Shown here piece by piece: positions 50,904 to 58,400 of a DNA stretch of 64,000 bases. Position 1 is the first letter of the stretch. Every line of letters begins with the position of its first letter. Origin of the DNA: CAZNKU01 sp964573775 (GTDB lineage Bacteria > Bacillota > Clostridia > Monoglobales > Firm-18); contig CAZNKU010000001.1 of assembly GCA_964573775.1 (NCBI GenBank), forward strand, positions 41,989 through 105,988, read 5' to 3'. The notes under the pieces are model-generated. The model worked only from the letters and a program-made list of their open reading frames with translations. It was not told the DNA's origin and did not search any database. Made by a program: the position numbers and the translations under genes.

Positions 50904-51584
50904 TTAATAAATTATTCTTCTTGCTGAAACGTATCTTGTTGAATAATAAGAAGAATTTAGACTGTCATACTGTAATGGTGTGCCAGGTTTAACAGCGTGA
51001 ATAAATGTATCATCGCCAACATAAATACCTGCATGACTTATACCACCGCTTGTGTTAAACAAAACAATATCACCTGCTACAAGATTATCTCTTGAAACCC
51101 ATATACCATTAGAATTCTGACCTGCAGCAGTTCTGTTAAGTGAATAACCAAAACTACCGTATACATATGATACAAAACCAGAACAATCAAAACCGCCCGG
51201 TGCAGAACCACCGTACACATACGGAGTACCTAAAAACTGAGCCGCATAATTAACAATTGTTTCACCTGTTGTACCATATCTGTCAACTGTAAGACCTGAA
51301 CGGTCAACGTCAACACCTTTTCTTACACTAACATAATCGGATGACATATATCCGGTTACACCATTGTATGTAATCTTATACCAACTACCTTCAGCACCAT
51401 CTACTGTAACATATGTACCTCTTGGTAAGCAAGCATATATATCGTAACCTGTTCCGGGGCCACTTCTGAAATTTACTCCATTTCCGGTTATTACACCTGG
51501 ATCCGCATTAACTATAATAACTGTTCCCAAAATCGAAATTGTTAATGCGATTGTGAATTTAATTAGTTTCTTGACTAACTCCAC
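50904..51584 (-). CDS. Secreted SH3b-NlpC/P60 peptidoglycan endopeptidase
   Basis: A 226-residue wall hydrolase. A signal peptide (about 1-27, ending 'VIIVNA') is followed by one bacterial SH3 domain (about 28-90; 'GVNFRSGPGTGYDIYACLPRG') and a C-terminal NlpC/P60 domain (about 107-225). Its catalytic triad is visible: Cys134 ('GGFDCSGFVSYVY'), His184 ('GISHAGIYVG') and His196 ('FIHA'). Such enzymes cut gamma-D-Glu-meso-DAP bonds in stem peptides. AAAGATTGGAGTG precedes the ATG. A single-gene unit with a consensus promoter and regulatory-looking direct repeats upstream. Confidence 0.93.
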   Translation of the reverse strand: MELVKKLIKFTIALTISILGTVIIVNADPGVITGNGVNFRSGPGTGYDIYACLPRGTYVTVDGAEGSWYKITYNGVTGYMSSDYVSVRKGVDVDRSGLTVDRYGTTGETIVNYAAQFLGTPYVYGGSAPGGFDCSGFVSYVYGSFGYSLNRTAAGQNSNGIWVSRDNLVAGDIVLFNTSGGISHAGIYVGDDTFIHAVKPGTPLQYDSLNSSYYSTRYVSARRIIY

Positions 51585-51629
51585 TGAATCACTCCAATCT
51601 TTCTCATTTGATTATTTATTACGTGTCCC

Positions 51630-51658
51630 ATTGTACCATATATTGTGGTATATGTCAA
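51630..51658 (-). promoter_or_regulatory. Promoter of the SH3-NlpC/P60 gene
   Basis: On the minus strand a perfect TTGACA (51658-51653), a 17-base spacer and TACAAT (51635-51630), about 46 bases upstream of the ATG. Confidence 0.8.
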
Positions 51659-51666
51659 GTTAAATT

Positions 51667-51694
51667 GTAATATTTGTGTAACATTCTTGTAACA
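51667..51694 (-). promoter_or_regulatory. WalR-like direct repeats upstream of the NlpC/P60 gene
   Basis: Reading the minus strand from 51694: TGTTAC, 5 bases, TGTTAC, 5 bases, TATTAC. The spacing is exactly 11 bases (one helical turn), and the first two copies match the WalR (YycF) box TGTWAH-N5-TGTWAH. The last repeat ends 8 bases upstream of the -35 box, a typical activator position. WalR controls wall hydrolase genes in Firmicutes. Confidence 0.6.
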
Positions 51695-51719
51695 TTAATA
51701 GTTTATTAACAATTAAAAT

Positions 51720-52532
51720 TTACTGATTTTCATATTCATTATATACGTTTCTTTTAGGTATTTTGCGAAGTTTAGCTACTTCTGCAATTGCACTTTTCTT
51801 ATCCATTCCCTCGGAAATAAGTTGTTCCACATGCTCAACTACAGATGTTATGTAAACCACATTTTTTTCCTCTGCACCTTTTAAAACCAAAACAAATTCT
51901 CCACGGGGATTATTGTTAGTGAAATGTTCTATTATCTCGCTGATTTTGCCTCTTAATGTTTCTTCAAACCTTTTAGTTATCTCTCGACTTACTGAAATTT
52001 CACGGTCACCCAAAACACTCATAATGTGCTCTAATGTTCTTAAAAGTTTATGTGGTGCTTCGTAAAAAATAATTGTTTCTTTGTAATCCTTTAATTCCGA
52101 AAGTCTTTTTTCTCTTTCGGAAGCTTTAGCAGATAAAAATCCTTCAAATAATACTCCTTTAGTTGGTAAACCGGACATTACCAAAGCAGAAACAAATGCT
52201 GTTGGACCAGGAATTGTTGTTACTTCTATATTATTTTCAATACACAGCTTTACAATATCCTCACCCGGGTCGCTTATTGCAGGCATACCCGCATCTGTTA
52301 CAATTGCAATATCCTTTCCCTCAAGCAAAATCTCAAGAAGCTGCTGTCCTTTCGATGCTTTATTATGTTCATGATAACTTGTAACTTTTGTTTTAATATC
52401 GAAATGATTTAATAAATTCAAAGTATTTCGTGTATCTTCTGCGGCAATTAAATCAACCTTATTAAGAGTTTCAACCGCCCTGTATGTCATATCATAAAAA
52501 TTACCTATAGGTGTTCCAACTAAATATAACAT
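51720..52532 (-). CDS. rsmI: 16S rRNA (cytidine-1402 2'-O) methyltransferase
   Basis: A 270-residue SAM-dependent methyltransferase of the tetrapyrrole-methylase fold that 2'-O-methylates C1402 in the decoding centre. 'LYLVGTPIGNFYDMTYRAVETL' (about 2-23), 'AAEDTRNTLNLLNHF' (about 30-44), 'VTDAGMPAISDPGEDIV' (about 77-93) and 'PGPTAFVSALVMSGLP' (about 104-119) are family hallmarks. TGGAGG precedes the ATG. It lies between leuS and the NlpC/P60 gene on the same strand; no strong separate promoter was identified, so it may receive read-through from leuS. Confidence 0.94.
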   Translation of the reverse strand: MLYLVGTPIGNFYDMTYRAVETLNKVDLIAAEDTRNTLNLLNHFDIKTKVTSYHEHNKASKGQQLLEILLEGKDIAIVTDAGMPAISDPGEDIVKLCIENNIEVTTIPGPTAFVSALVMSGLPTKGVLFEGFLSAKASEREKRLSELKDYKETIIFYEAPHKLLRTLEHIMSVLGDREISVSREITKRFEETLRGKISEIIEHFTNNNPRGEFVLVLKGAEEKNVVYITSVVEHVEQLISEGMDKKSAIAEVAKLRKIPKRNVYNEYENQ

Positions 52533-52554
52533 TTAAACCTCCAAAAACAGCAAT

Positions 52555-52580
52555 TAAGGAAAGTCGTTTGACTTTCCTTA
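52555..52580 (-). terminator. Stem-loop after leuS
   Basis: TAAGGAAAGTC (52555-52565) and GACTTTCCTTA (52570-52580) form an 11-bp perfect stem with a 4-base loop. On the minus strand no T-run follows (AATTGCTG), so it may act as a weak terminator or an mRNA end stabiliser ahead of rsmI. Confidence 0.5.
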
Positions 52581-52589
52581 TATTACATA

Positions 52590-55007
52590 TTATTTTACAA
52601 CAATATTTATCAAACGTTTAGGAATAACAATAACTTTAACAACATTTTTGCCTTCAACTGCTTCTGCAATCTTAGGATCTGCCAAAGCTTTTTCCTTAAT
52701 ATAATCTTCTGATTCATCAGCACCAACAATAAGCTTACATTTAACCTTACCATTAATCTGTGCTACAATTTCTATTTCATCATCAACAGTTTTAGCTTCA
52801 TCATACTGAGGCCATTGTGTAGCTGACAACACACCATCAAAACCTGCTATCTGCCACATTTCTTCCGTAATATGAGGAGCAACAGGATTTAACAATGTAA
52901 TAAATGATTTAAATTCAGCTTTATTAATTTTACCAACTTTAGTTACATCGTTAATGAAAGCCATCAATGCAGCGATACCTGTATTAAACTTCATTCTGTT
53001 GTAATCTTCAGTAACTTTTTTAATCGTCTTATGAAGTGCAGATTCGAGTTCTTTTGAATATTCATCACCATCAACAAGTATATTCTGCAGATTCCACACT
53101 CTTTCAAGGAATTTATAGCAACCTTTAACGCCGTTCATAGACCATGGTGTAGCCTGATCAAATGCACCTATAAACATTTCGTATGTTCTGAATGTATCTG
53201 CTCCATATTCGTTTACAACATCATCAGGATTAATTACGTTACCTCTTGATTTTGACATTTTTTCACCGTTTTCACCAAGAATCATACCGTGTGATGTTCT
53301 CTTCTGATATGGTTCCTTTGTAGGAACAGCACCAATATCATAAAGAAATTTGTGCCAGAATCTTGAATACAACAAATGAAGTGTTGTATGTTCCATACCG
53401 CCATTGTACCAGTCAATAGGCAACCAATATTTGAGTTCTTCCATTCCTGCAAGGAAATCATTATTGTTAGGGTCAATATATAGAAAGAAATACCATGATG
53501 AACCTCCCCACTGAGGCATTGTATCAGTTTCTCTTTCAGCTTTTCCACCACATTTAGGACAAGTTGTTTCAACCCATTCTCTGATTTTAATAAGTGGTGA
53601 TTCACCTGATTCACCAGGTTCAAAATTTTCAGTATCAGGCAACTGTAGTGGTAGTTCACTTTCAGGAATTGCAACCCATCCGCACTTAGGGCAGTTAACC
53701 AAAGGAATTGGTTCACCCCAATAACGCTGACGTGAAAATACCCAGTCACGAAGTTTATAGTTAACCTTACGTGTACCGATACCTTCTTTTTCAAGATAAT
53801 CTATAATAGCCTTTTTGGCTTCAGATACCTGCATACCTGTAAGGAAACCCGAATTTACCATTACACCTGTTTCTACATCAGTAAATGCTTCTTTTTGTAC
53901 ATCTTCGCCACCACCAACAACTTCAATGATAGGCATATTGAATTTTTTTGCAAATTCCCAGTCACGAGTGTCATGAGCAGGTACAGCCATAATTGCACCT
54001 GTACCGTATGTTACAAGTACATAGTCAGAAATCCAGATTGGAATTTCGGCATTATTTACAGGATCAATAGCCTTAAGACCTTTAAGCATAACCCCTGTCT
54101 TATTTTTATCAAGCTCTGCTCTTTCAAAGTCACTCTTTTTAGACGCTTCAAGTTTATAAGCTTCAACCTCGTCATAATTTTCAATAATATCCTTGTATTT
54201 TTCAACGTAAGGATGTTCAGGTGCAAGTACCATATATGTAGCACCGAAAAGTGTATCAGGACGTGTTGTATAAACTCTGATTTTATCGTCTGTATCTTTT
54301 ATTTTAAAATCTACCTCAGCACCTTCACTTCTGCCAATCCAATTTGTCTGCTGAACTTTAACTCTTTCAATATAATCAAGGTCTTCAAGGTCATCGATTA
54401 GGCGCTGTGCATACTCAGTAATTTTAAGCATCCACTGGCTTTTTTCTTTTTGTACAACTTCGCTTCCGCAACGTTCACAAACACCGTTTACAACTTCTTC
54501 GTTAGCAAGACCAACCTTACAACCTGTACAGAAGTTTATTGGCATTTTTGTTTTATATGCAAGACCTTTTTCAAAAAGCTTAAGGAAAATCCACTGAGTC
54601 CATTTATAGTAGTTAGGGTCAGTTGTATTAACTTCTCTTGACCAGTCAAAACCAAAACCCAACATTTTTAGCTGTCTTTTGAAGTTTTCTATATTATTTT
54701 TTGTAACAATTGCAGGATGAATATTGTTCTTTATAGCAAAATTTTCTGTAGGTAAGCCAAACGCATCCCACCCCATAGGGAACAATACATTATAACCTTC
54801 AAGACGTTTTTTACGAGTGATAATATCTATTGCTGTATAACCTCTTGGGTGACCAACATGTAAACCGTGTCCTGAAGGATATGGAAATTCTACAAGACCG
54901 TAAAATTTAGGCTTTGTTTTATCTGTATTTGAAACTTCAAATGTCTTGTTATCATCCCAATACTGCTGCCACTTGTTTTCTATTGATTTAAAATCATATT
55001 TGCTCAT
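52590..55007 (-). CDS. leuS: Leucyl-tRNA synthetase
   Basis: Class Ia synthetase, 805 residues. HIGH motif as 'EFPYPSGHGLHVGHPRGY' (about 40-57), a zinc-binding insertion with 'CTGCKVG' and 'CERCGS', a second Cys pair 'CPKCGW', and the editing domain 'YTTRPDTLFGATYMVLAPEH'. The catalytic loop is 'EKMSKSRGNVINPDD' (about 571-585). ATG 55007 (MSKYDFKSIE) follows GGAGG; ATG 55022 lies upstream of that site. Last gene of the large ylxM-to-leuS run, 15 bases after rsfS. Confidence 0.95.
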   Translation of the reverse strand: MSKYDFKSIENKWQQYWDDNKTFEVSNTDKTKPKFYGLVEFPYPSGHGLHVGHPRGYTAIDIITRKKRLEGYNVLFPMGWDAFGLPTENFAIKNNIHPAIVTKNNIENFKRQLKMLGFGFDWSREVNTTDPNYYKWTQWIFLKLFEKGLAYKTKMPINFCTGCKVGLANEEVVNGVCERCGSEVVQKEKSQWMLKITEYAQRLIDDLEDLDYIERVKVQQTNWIGRSEGAEVDFKIKDTDDKIRVYTTRPDTLFGATYMVLAPEHPYVEKYKDIIENYDEVEAYKLEASKKSDFERAELDKNKTGVMLKGLKAIDPVNNAEIPIWISDYVLVTYGTGAIMAVPAHDTRDWEFAKKFNMPIIEVVGGGEDVQKEAFTDVETGVMVNSGFLTGMQVSEAKKAIIDYLEKEGIGTRKVNYKLRDWVFSRQRYWGEPIPLVNCPKCGWVAIPESELPLQLPDTENFEPGESGESPLIKIREWVETTCPKCGGKAERETDTMPQWGGSSWYFFLYIDPNNNDFLAGMEELKYWLPIDWYNGGMEHTTLHLLYSRFWHKFLYDIGAVPTKEPYQKRTSHGMILGENGEKMSKSRGNVINPDDVVNEYGADTFRTYEMFIGAFDQATPWSMNGVKGCYKFLERVWNLQNILVDGDEYSKELESALHKTIKKVTEDYNRMKFNTGIAALMAFINDVTKVGKINKAEFKSFITLLNPVAPHITEEMWQIAGFDGVLSATQWPQYDEAKTVDDEIEIVAQINGKVKCKLIVGADESEDYIKEKALADPKIAEAVEGKNVVKVIVIPKRLINIVVK

Positions 55008-55022
55008 ATATAAGACCTCCAA

Positions 55023-55379
55023 TTAATCCAAAAATTCGCTGATATCCACTTCTTTACCATCTGACCACAAGTGTTCAAGATTATAAAATTCTCTTGTTTC
55101 ACCGCAGAAAATATGCACAATAACATCTTTATAATCAAGCAAAATCCATTCAGCTGAGCCATAACCTTCCTTATGGTAACCAACTTCGTGCTCAATATCA
55201 CTGCCAAGCTGAAATTCAACTTCATCAGCAAGTGCTTTAACCTGTGTAGTTGATGAGCCTGTGCAGACTACAAAATAATCAGCAATCTGACTTAAGTCCC
55301 GGATATCAATAACTTCTACTTTAATAGCTTTTTTATCATCAAGAGCCTTAACTATTTTCTTCACTAATTCTTTACTCAT
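55023..55379 (-). CDS. rsfS: Ribosomal silencing factor RsfS
   Basis: A 118-residue protein that binds L14 on the large subunit and blocks subunit joining under nutrient limitation. Family motifs: 'VIDIRDLSQIADYFVVCTGSSTTQVKALAD' (about 23-52) and 'GYGSAEWILLDYKDVIVHIFCGETREFYNLEHLW' (about 71-104). Its start overlaps the yqeK stop by 4 bases. The order nadD-yqeK-rsfS is standard in Firmicutes. Confidence 0.94.
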   Translation of the reverse strand: MSKELVKKIVKALDDKKAIKVEVIDIRDLSQIADYFVVCTGSSTTQVKALADEVEFQLGSDIEHEVGYHKEGYGSAEWILLDYKDVIVHIFCGETREFYNLEHLWSDGKEVDISEFLD

Positions 55380-55948
55380 ACATTTACCCCTTTTGCAATT
55401 AAGTAATTTCTTGCATTTATAGTTTCACTATGTAGCATTTTGCCTGCATTTAACTGCTTATTGATATTATAGTTCAAAATCTTAAGCATTGCCAAATCAA
55501 TATTTTCATAGGCAAGTCTTCTCATTTCGTCAATAATATCATAATTTCTGTTTGGTTCTATAACATCTGCAATGAAAATTATTTTTTCAAAAAGTGTCAT
55601 ATCTGCTTTTCCTGTTGTGTGCCAATATATTGCATTAAAAATTTCTTCATCAACTATGCCAAAAATTTTCTTTGCATAATATGCTCCTAAAGGTGCATGA
55701 ATCAGTTTATACTCTCTTTGGGTAACAAAATCCAATTCACATCCTAATTCATCACAAAGTCTCATCATTTCTTCAACAGACAGATTTTTTACACAATCAT
55801 GCATTAAACCTGCAAGCTCTGCCTTTTTCACATCCAGACCGTAATGTTTCGCAAGTTCACCCGCTGTTTTTTGTACGCCCTTGCTGTGATTGAAACGAGT
55901 TTCTTTTGTCATTTTCTTTATACACTGTTCAATTTCTGTTATATTCAC
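55376..55948 (-). CDS. yqeK: HD-domain hydrolase YqeK (probable Ap4A hydrolase)
   Basis: A 190-residue HD-superfamily protein. Metal-binding residues are seen in 'RFNHSKGVQKTAGELAKHYGLD' (first His, about 18-39), 'AGLMHDCVKNLS' (the HD pair, about 46-57), 'HAPLGAYYAKKIFG' and 'YWHTTGKADMTLFEKIIFIADVIEPNR'. YqeK of relatives hydrolyses diadenosine tetraphosphate. It lies directly against nadD (no gap) and overlaps rsfS by 4 bases. Confidence 0.92.
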   Translation of the reverse strand: MNITEIEQCIKKMTKETRFNHSKGVQKTAGELAKHYGLDVKKAELAGLMHDCVKNLSVEEMMRLCDELGCELDFVTQREYKLIHAPLGAYYAKKIFGIVDEEIFNAIYWHTTGKADMTLFEKIIFIADVIEPNRNYDIIDEMRRLAYENIDLAMLKILNYNINKQLNAGKMLHSETINARNYLIAKGVNV

Positions 55949-56545
55949 TTATAAATCCTCCGTGTATAATTTATGTTTTATTATATATTCTTCTGTTTTT
56001 TCAGGTACTAAACCGTTACATTTGCCTGTAATTTTAATTTGATTACGTATTTCTGATGAAGATACGTCATATTCATCAATGTGACAAATTGTAATTCTGG
56101 CACCATATTTCTGACGATAATTTTCTGCAACATTGTCTATATCAGCACCATTCCTGTCAACAACAACAATGTGTAACATCTCAAAAAGTTTTAACGGTTC
56201 TTTCCATTGCATAAATGTCACAAGAGAATCAGCACCAATAATATAGTATAAATCATCATTTTTATAAATTGTGTTAATTTGAGACATTGTGTCGATTGCA
56301 TAACACACTTTATCTGTCTTAATTTCAATGTCAGATACGTCAAACTTATCTTCAACAGCTAATTTAACCATATTGTATCTATGTTCCTTAGATACAAAAT
56401 CACTATTATTTTTATGGGGAGCAATACCTGTAGGTATAAATATAATTTTATCCAAACAAAGTATTTTCTTTACTTTCTCAGCAACATACAAATGTCCGTT
56501 ATGAATTGGGTTAAATGAACCACCAAAAATACCAATTTTACTCAT
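55949..56545 (-). CDS. nadD: Nicotinate-nucleotide adenylyltransferase
   Basis: Adenylates nicotinate mononucleotide in NAD synthesis. 198 residues with the (T/H)xGH signature in 'GGSFNPIHNGHLYVAE' (about 9-24), 'FIPTGIAPHKNN' and 'YYIIGADSLVTFMQWKEP', and the ISSTxIR-like 'VSSSEIRNQI' near the C-terminus. It overlaps trmD by 8 bases. Confidence 0.94.
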   Translation of the reverse strand: MSKIGIFGGSFNPIHNGHLYVAEKVKKILCLDKIIFIPTGIAPHKNNSDFVSKEHRYNMVKLAVEDKFDVSDIEIKTDKVCYAIDTMSQINTIYKNDDLYYIIGADSLVTFMQWKEPLKLFEMLHIVVVDRNGADIDNVAENYRQKYGARITICHIDEYDVSSSEIRNQIKITGKCNGLVPEKTEEYIIKHKLYTEDL

Positions 56546-57230
56546 TTATATCATCCTTAAGCATATCCGGTCTTTTTAATTTTGTACGCAAAAAAGACTG
56601 CTCCTGTCTCCATTTTTCAATATTGGCATGATGCCCGCTAAGTAATACTTCAGGTACTTCACGTCCCATAAAAACAGGAGGTCTTGTATACTGCGGATAT
56701 TCTAATTTACCATTAAAATGTGATTCTTCTGAAAAACACTCTTCATTAGAAAGCACACCGGGCACCATACGACTTACACAGTCACAAACCACAAGCGCCG
56801 GTAATTCTCCGCCTGTCAAAACATAATCTCCAACGGAAAGTTCTTCATCAACAATTTCTTCTATTATTCTTTCGTCAACACCTTCATAATGTCCGCATAA
56901 AATAACAATATGTTCTTTTTCAAGATATTCTTTTGCAATTTGCTGATTAAAAACTCTACCCTGTGGTGACATATAAATTACATAAGGTTTTTTGTCGTAC
57001 TTATCAGCAATATACTTATATGCTCTGTATATAGGCCCCGGTTGCATAACCATACCGTTACCACCACCGTAAGGATAATCATCAACACGGTTATGTTTGT
57101 TTTCAGCAAAATCCCTTATATTAGTACAATTTATATTAATAATGCCTGCTTTGCGAGCCCTTCCGATAATACTTTCGTCAAGGACACTTTCCATCATTTC
57201 AGGAAATAATGTAAGAATATCAATCGTCAT
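56538..57230 (-). CDS. trmD: tRNA (guanine-37 N1) methyltransferase
   Basis: A 230-residue SPOUT enzyme that makes m1G37 and prevents frameshifting. 'DILTLFPEMMESVLDESIIGRA' (about 4-25), 'DDYPYGGGNGMVMQPGPIYRA' (about 50-70), the knot region 'ILCGHYEGVDERIIE' and 'EELSVGDYVLTGGELPALVVCD' are family hallmarks, as is 'SGHHANIEKWR' near the C-terminus. It overlaps rimM by 11 bases. In many Firmicutes rplS (L19) follows trmD; here it is absent and nadD follows instead. Confidence 0.95.
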   Translation of the reverse strand: MTIDILTLFPEMMESVLDESIIGRARKAGIININCTNIRDFAENKHNRVDDYPYGGGNGMVMQPGPIYRAYKYIADKYDKKPYVIYMSPQGRVFNQQIAKEYLEKEHIVILCGHYEGVDERIIEEIVDEELSVGDYVLTGGELPALVVCDCVSRMVPGVLSNEECFSEESHFNGKLEYPQYTRPPVFMGREVPEVLLSGHHANIEKWRQEQSFLRTKLKRPDMLKDDINE

Positions 57231-57720
57231 CTTCCATCAATCCTTCCAACATATTTACAGACATCTTCTTGTTTTCAATATCAATTTCTTTAACAACGGA
57301 ATCTATTGCAGGTATCAAAACATCTTTTCCCTTAGGACGCTTAATAATATAAACATTGTTAGCACCTGTTTCTATCCAGTCAACTATCTCACCAATAAAA
57401 TTCTCACCATCATAAACCGAAAGCCCAATAATGTCTTTTATATAAAATACACCTTCAGGCAACGGTAGCATTTCGTCCTCATTGGCACATATAACCATAT
57501 TTTTTAGTTTTACTGCATCTTCAATAGAATCCAAATTCAAAAGCTTAAGTAAAAACAAATTTTTCTGAATCTTTACACTTTCTATTTCATACTCAATATT
57601 GTTCACAAAAACTCTGCTTAGATATTCAAAAGTTTCTATGCCGTCGCACCAAGGTTCAACCTTTATATGACCTCTCAGCCCATGAGTATTCACAACTTTA
57701 CCTATTTCAATCTGTGGCAT
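57220..57720 (-). CDS. rimM: 16S rRNA processing protein RimM
   Basis: A 166-residue maturation factor for the 30S head domain that binds S19. The N-terminal RimM barrel opens with 'IEIGKVVNTHGLRGHIKVEPWCD' (about 4-26); the C-terminal PRC-barrel contains 'GENFIGEIVDWIETGANNVYII' and 'KDVLIPAIDSVVKEID'. ATG 57720 is chosen because GGGAGGAAAG lies ahead and the residues match the family start; an ATG at 57780 would add an unrelated Cys/Phe-rich stretch. It lies downstream of khpA and overlaps trmD. Confidence 0.93.
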   Translation of the reverse strand: MPQIEIGKVVNTHGLRGHIKVEPWCDGIETFEYLSRVFVNNIEYEIESVKIQKNLFLLKLLNLDSIEDAVKLKNMVICANEDEMLPLPEGVFYIKDIIGLSVYDGENFIGEIVDWIETGANNVYIIKRPKGKDVLIPAIDSVVKEIDIENKKMSVNMLEGLMEDDD

Positions 57721-57767
57721 AAAAGCTCTTTCCTCCCTGAATATAAAATACCAAAATAAGCAGGAAA

Positions 57768-57790
57768 AGGGTGAGGACAATTCTCACCCT
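57768..57790 (-). terminator. Hairpin between khpA and rimM (partial terminator or attenuator)
   Basis: AGGGTGAG (57768-57775) and CTCACCCT (57783-57790) form an 8-bp perfect stem with a 7-base loop. On the minus strand it is followed by TTTTCC, a short U-run. Because rimM and its neighbours depend on the upstream promoter, it more likely lowers than stops transcription. Confidence 0.5.
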
Positions 57791-57798
57791 AATACTTA

Positions 57799-58026
57799 TT
57801 ATAATATATCAACAACAACCTTTTTAGGTGACTGTGTTGTCGCACTGCGGATAACAGTTCTGATAGCCTTGGCAATTCTGCCCTGGCGACCTATTACCTT
57901 ACCCATATCACCTTCACCAACGCGTAATTCTAGAACAATTATATCTTCTTTTTCTACAACTGTTACATTAACCTCGTCAGGGTTGTCCACTAATGACTTA
58001 GCAATTGTTTCTAATAATTCTTTCAT
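57799..58026 (-). CDS. khpA: KH-domain RNA-binding protein KhpA
   Basis: A 75-residue single KH-domain protein that pairs with KhpB in Firmicutes and influences cell elongation and RNA fate. 'LRVGEGDMGKVIGRQGRIAKAIRTVIRSA' (about 34-62) contains the GxxG loop as GRQG. It lies between rpsP and rimM, the standard place for this gene (also called ylqC). Flanking spacers on both sides contain stem-loops. Confidence 0.93.
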   Translation of the reverse strand: MKELLETIAKSLVDNPDEVNVTVVEKEDIIVLELRVGEGDMGKVIGRQGRIAKAIRTVIRSATTQSPKKVVVDIL

Positions 58027-58046
58027 TTTAAATCAGCCTTTCTGCC

Positions 58047-58108
58047 GCCTTGCAATCGGCATTTTAATAGGCTCTATGGAATAAGCAAGGTTATTTAGAG
58101 CCTATTTA
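58047..58108 (-). other. Two stem-loops in the rpsP-khpA spacer
   Basis: The minus-strand transcript of the 98-base spacer first forms AATAGGCTCTA / TAGAGCCTATT (58108-58065), a long 11-bp stem with a loop of about 20 bases. It can then form a short TGCCG / CGGCA stem just ahead of the khpA Shine-Dalgarno. Neither has a T-run, so they are not ordinary terminators; they may set expression of khpA relative to rpsP or be processing sites. Confidence 0.5.
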
Positions 58109-58124
58109 CACACCAATTCTTCAA

Positions 58125-58364
58125 TTACATACCGCTTTCTTTAAGAAGTTTCTTAACGATATCTGTTGGCTGAGCACCATTTTTAATCCACTTCTGAGCT
58201 TTTTCTGTATCAATGTTGATTGATGCAGGATCTGTTAGTGGGTTGTAAGTACCGATTTCTTCGATAAATCTGCCATCACGAGGATATCTTGAATCTGCAA
58301 CTACTACACGGTAGAAAGGAGCTTTCTTTGCACCCATTCTCTTCAAACGAATCTTTACTGCCAT
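58125..58364 (-). CDS. rpsP: 30S ribosomal protein S16
   Basis: A 79-residue ribosomal protein of the normal bacterial length. 'AVKIRLKRMGAKKAPFYRVVVADSR' (about 2-26) and 'RDGRFIEEIGTYNPL' (about 30-44) are diagnostic. AGGAGGTG precedes the ATG. It lies between ffh and khpA, the conserved Firmicutes order. Confidence 0.97.
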   Translation of the reverse strand: MAVKIRLKRMGAKKAPFYRVVVADSRYPRDGRFIEEIGTYNPLTDPASINIDTEKAQKWIKNGAQPTDIVKKLLKESGM

Positions 58365-58400
58365 TTCTATTTCACCTCCTATAAAGATTGCTTTTACAAT

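Noticed and set aside
53282..53794. 170-codon open frame on the same strand inside leuS
   Set aside because: Shifted frame of leuS with low-complexity translation and no start signals; leuS itself is uninterrupted with HIGH and KMSKS motifs.
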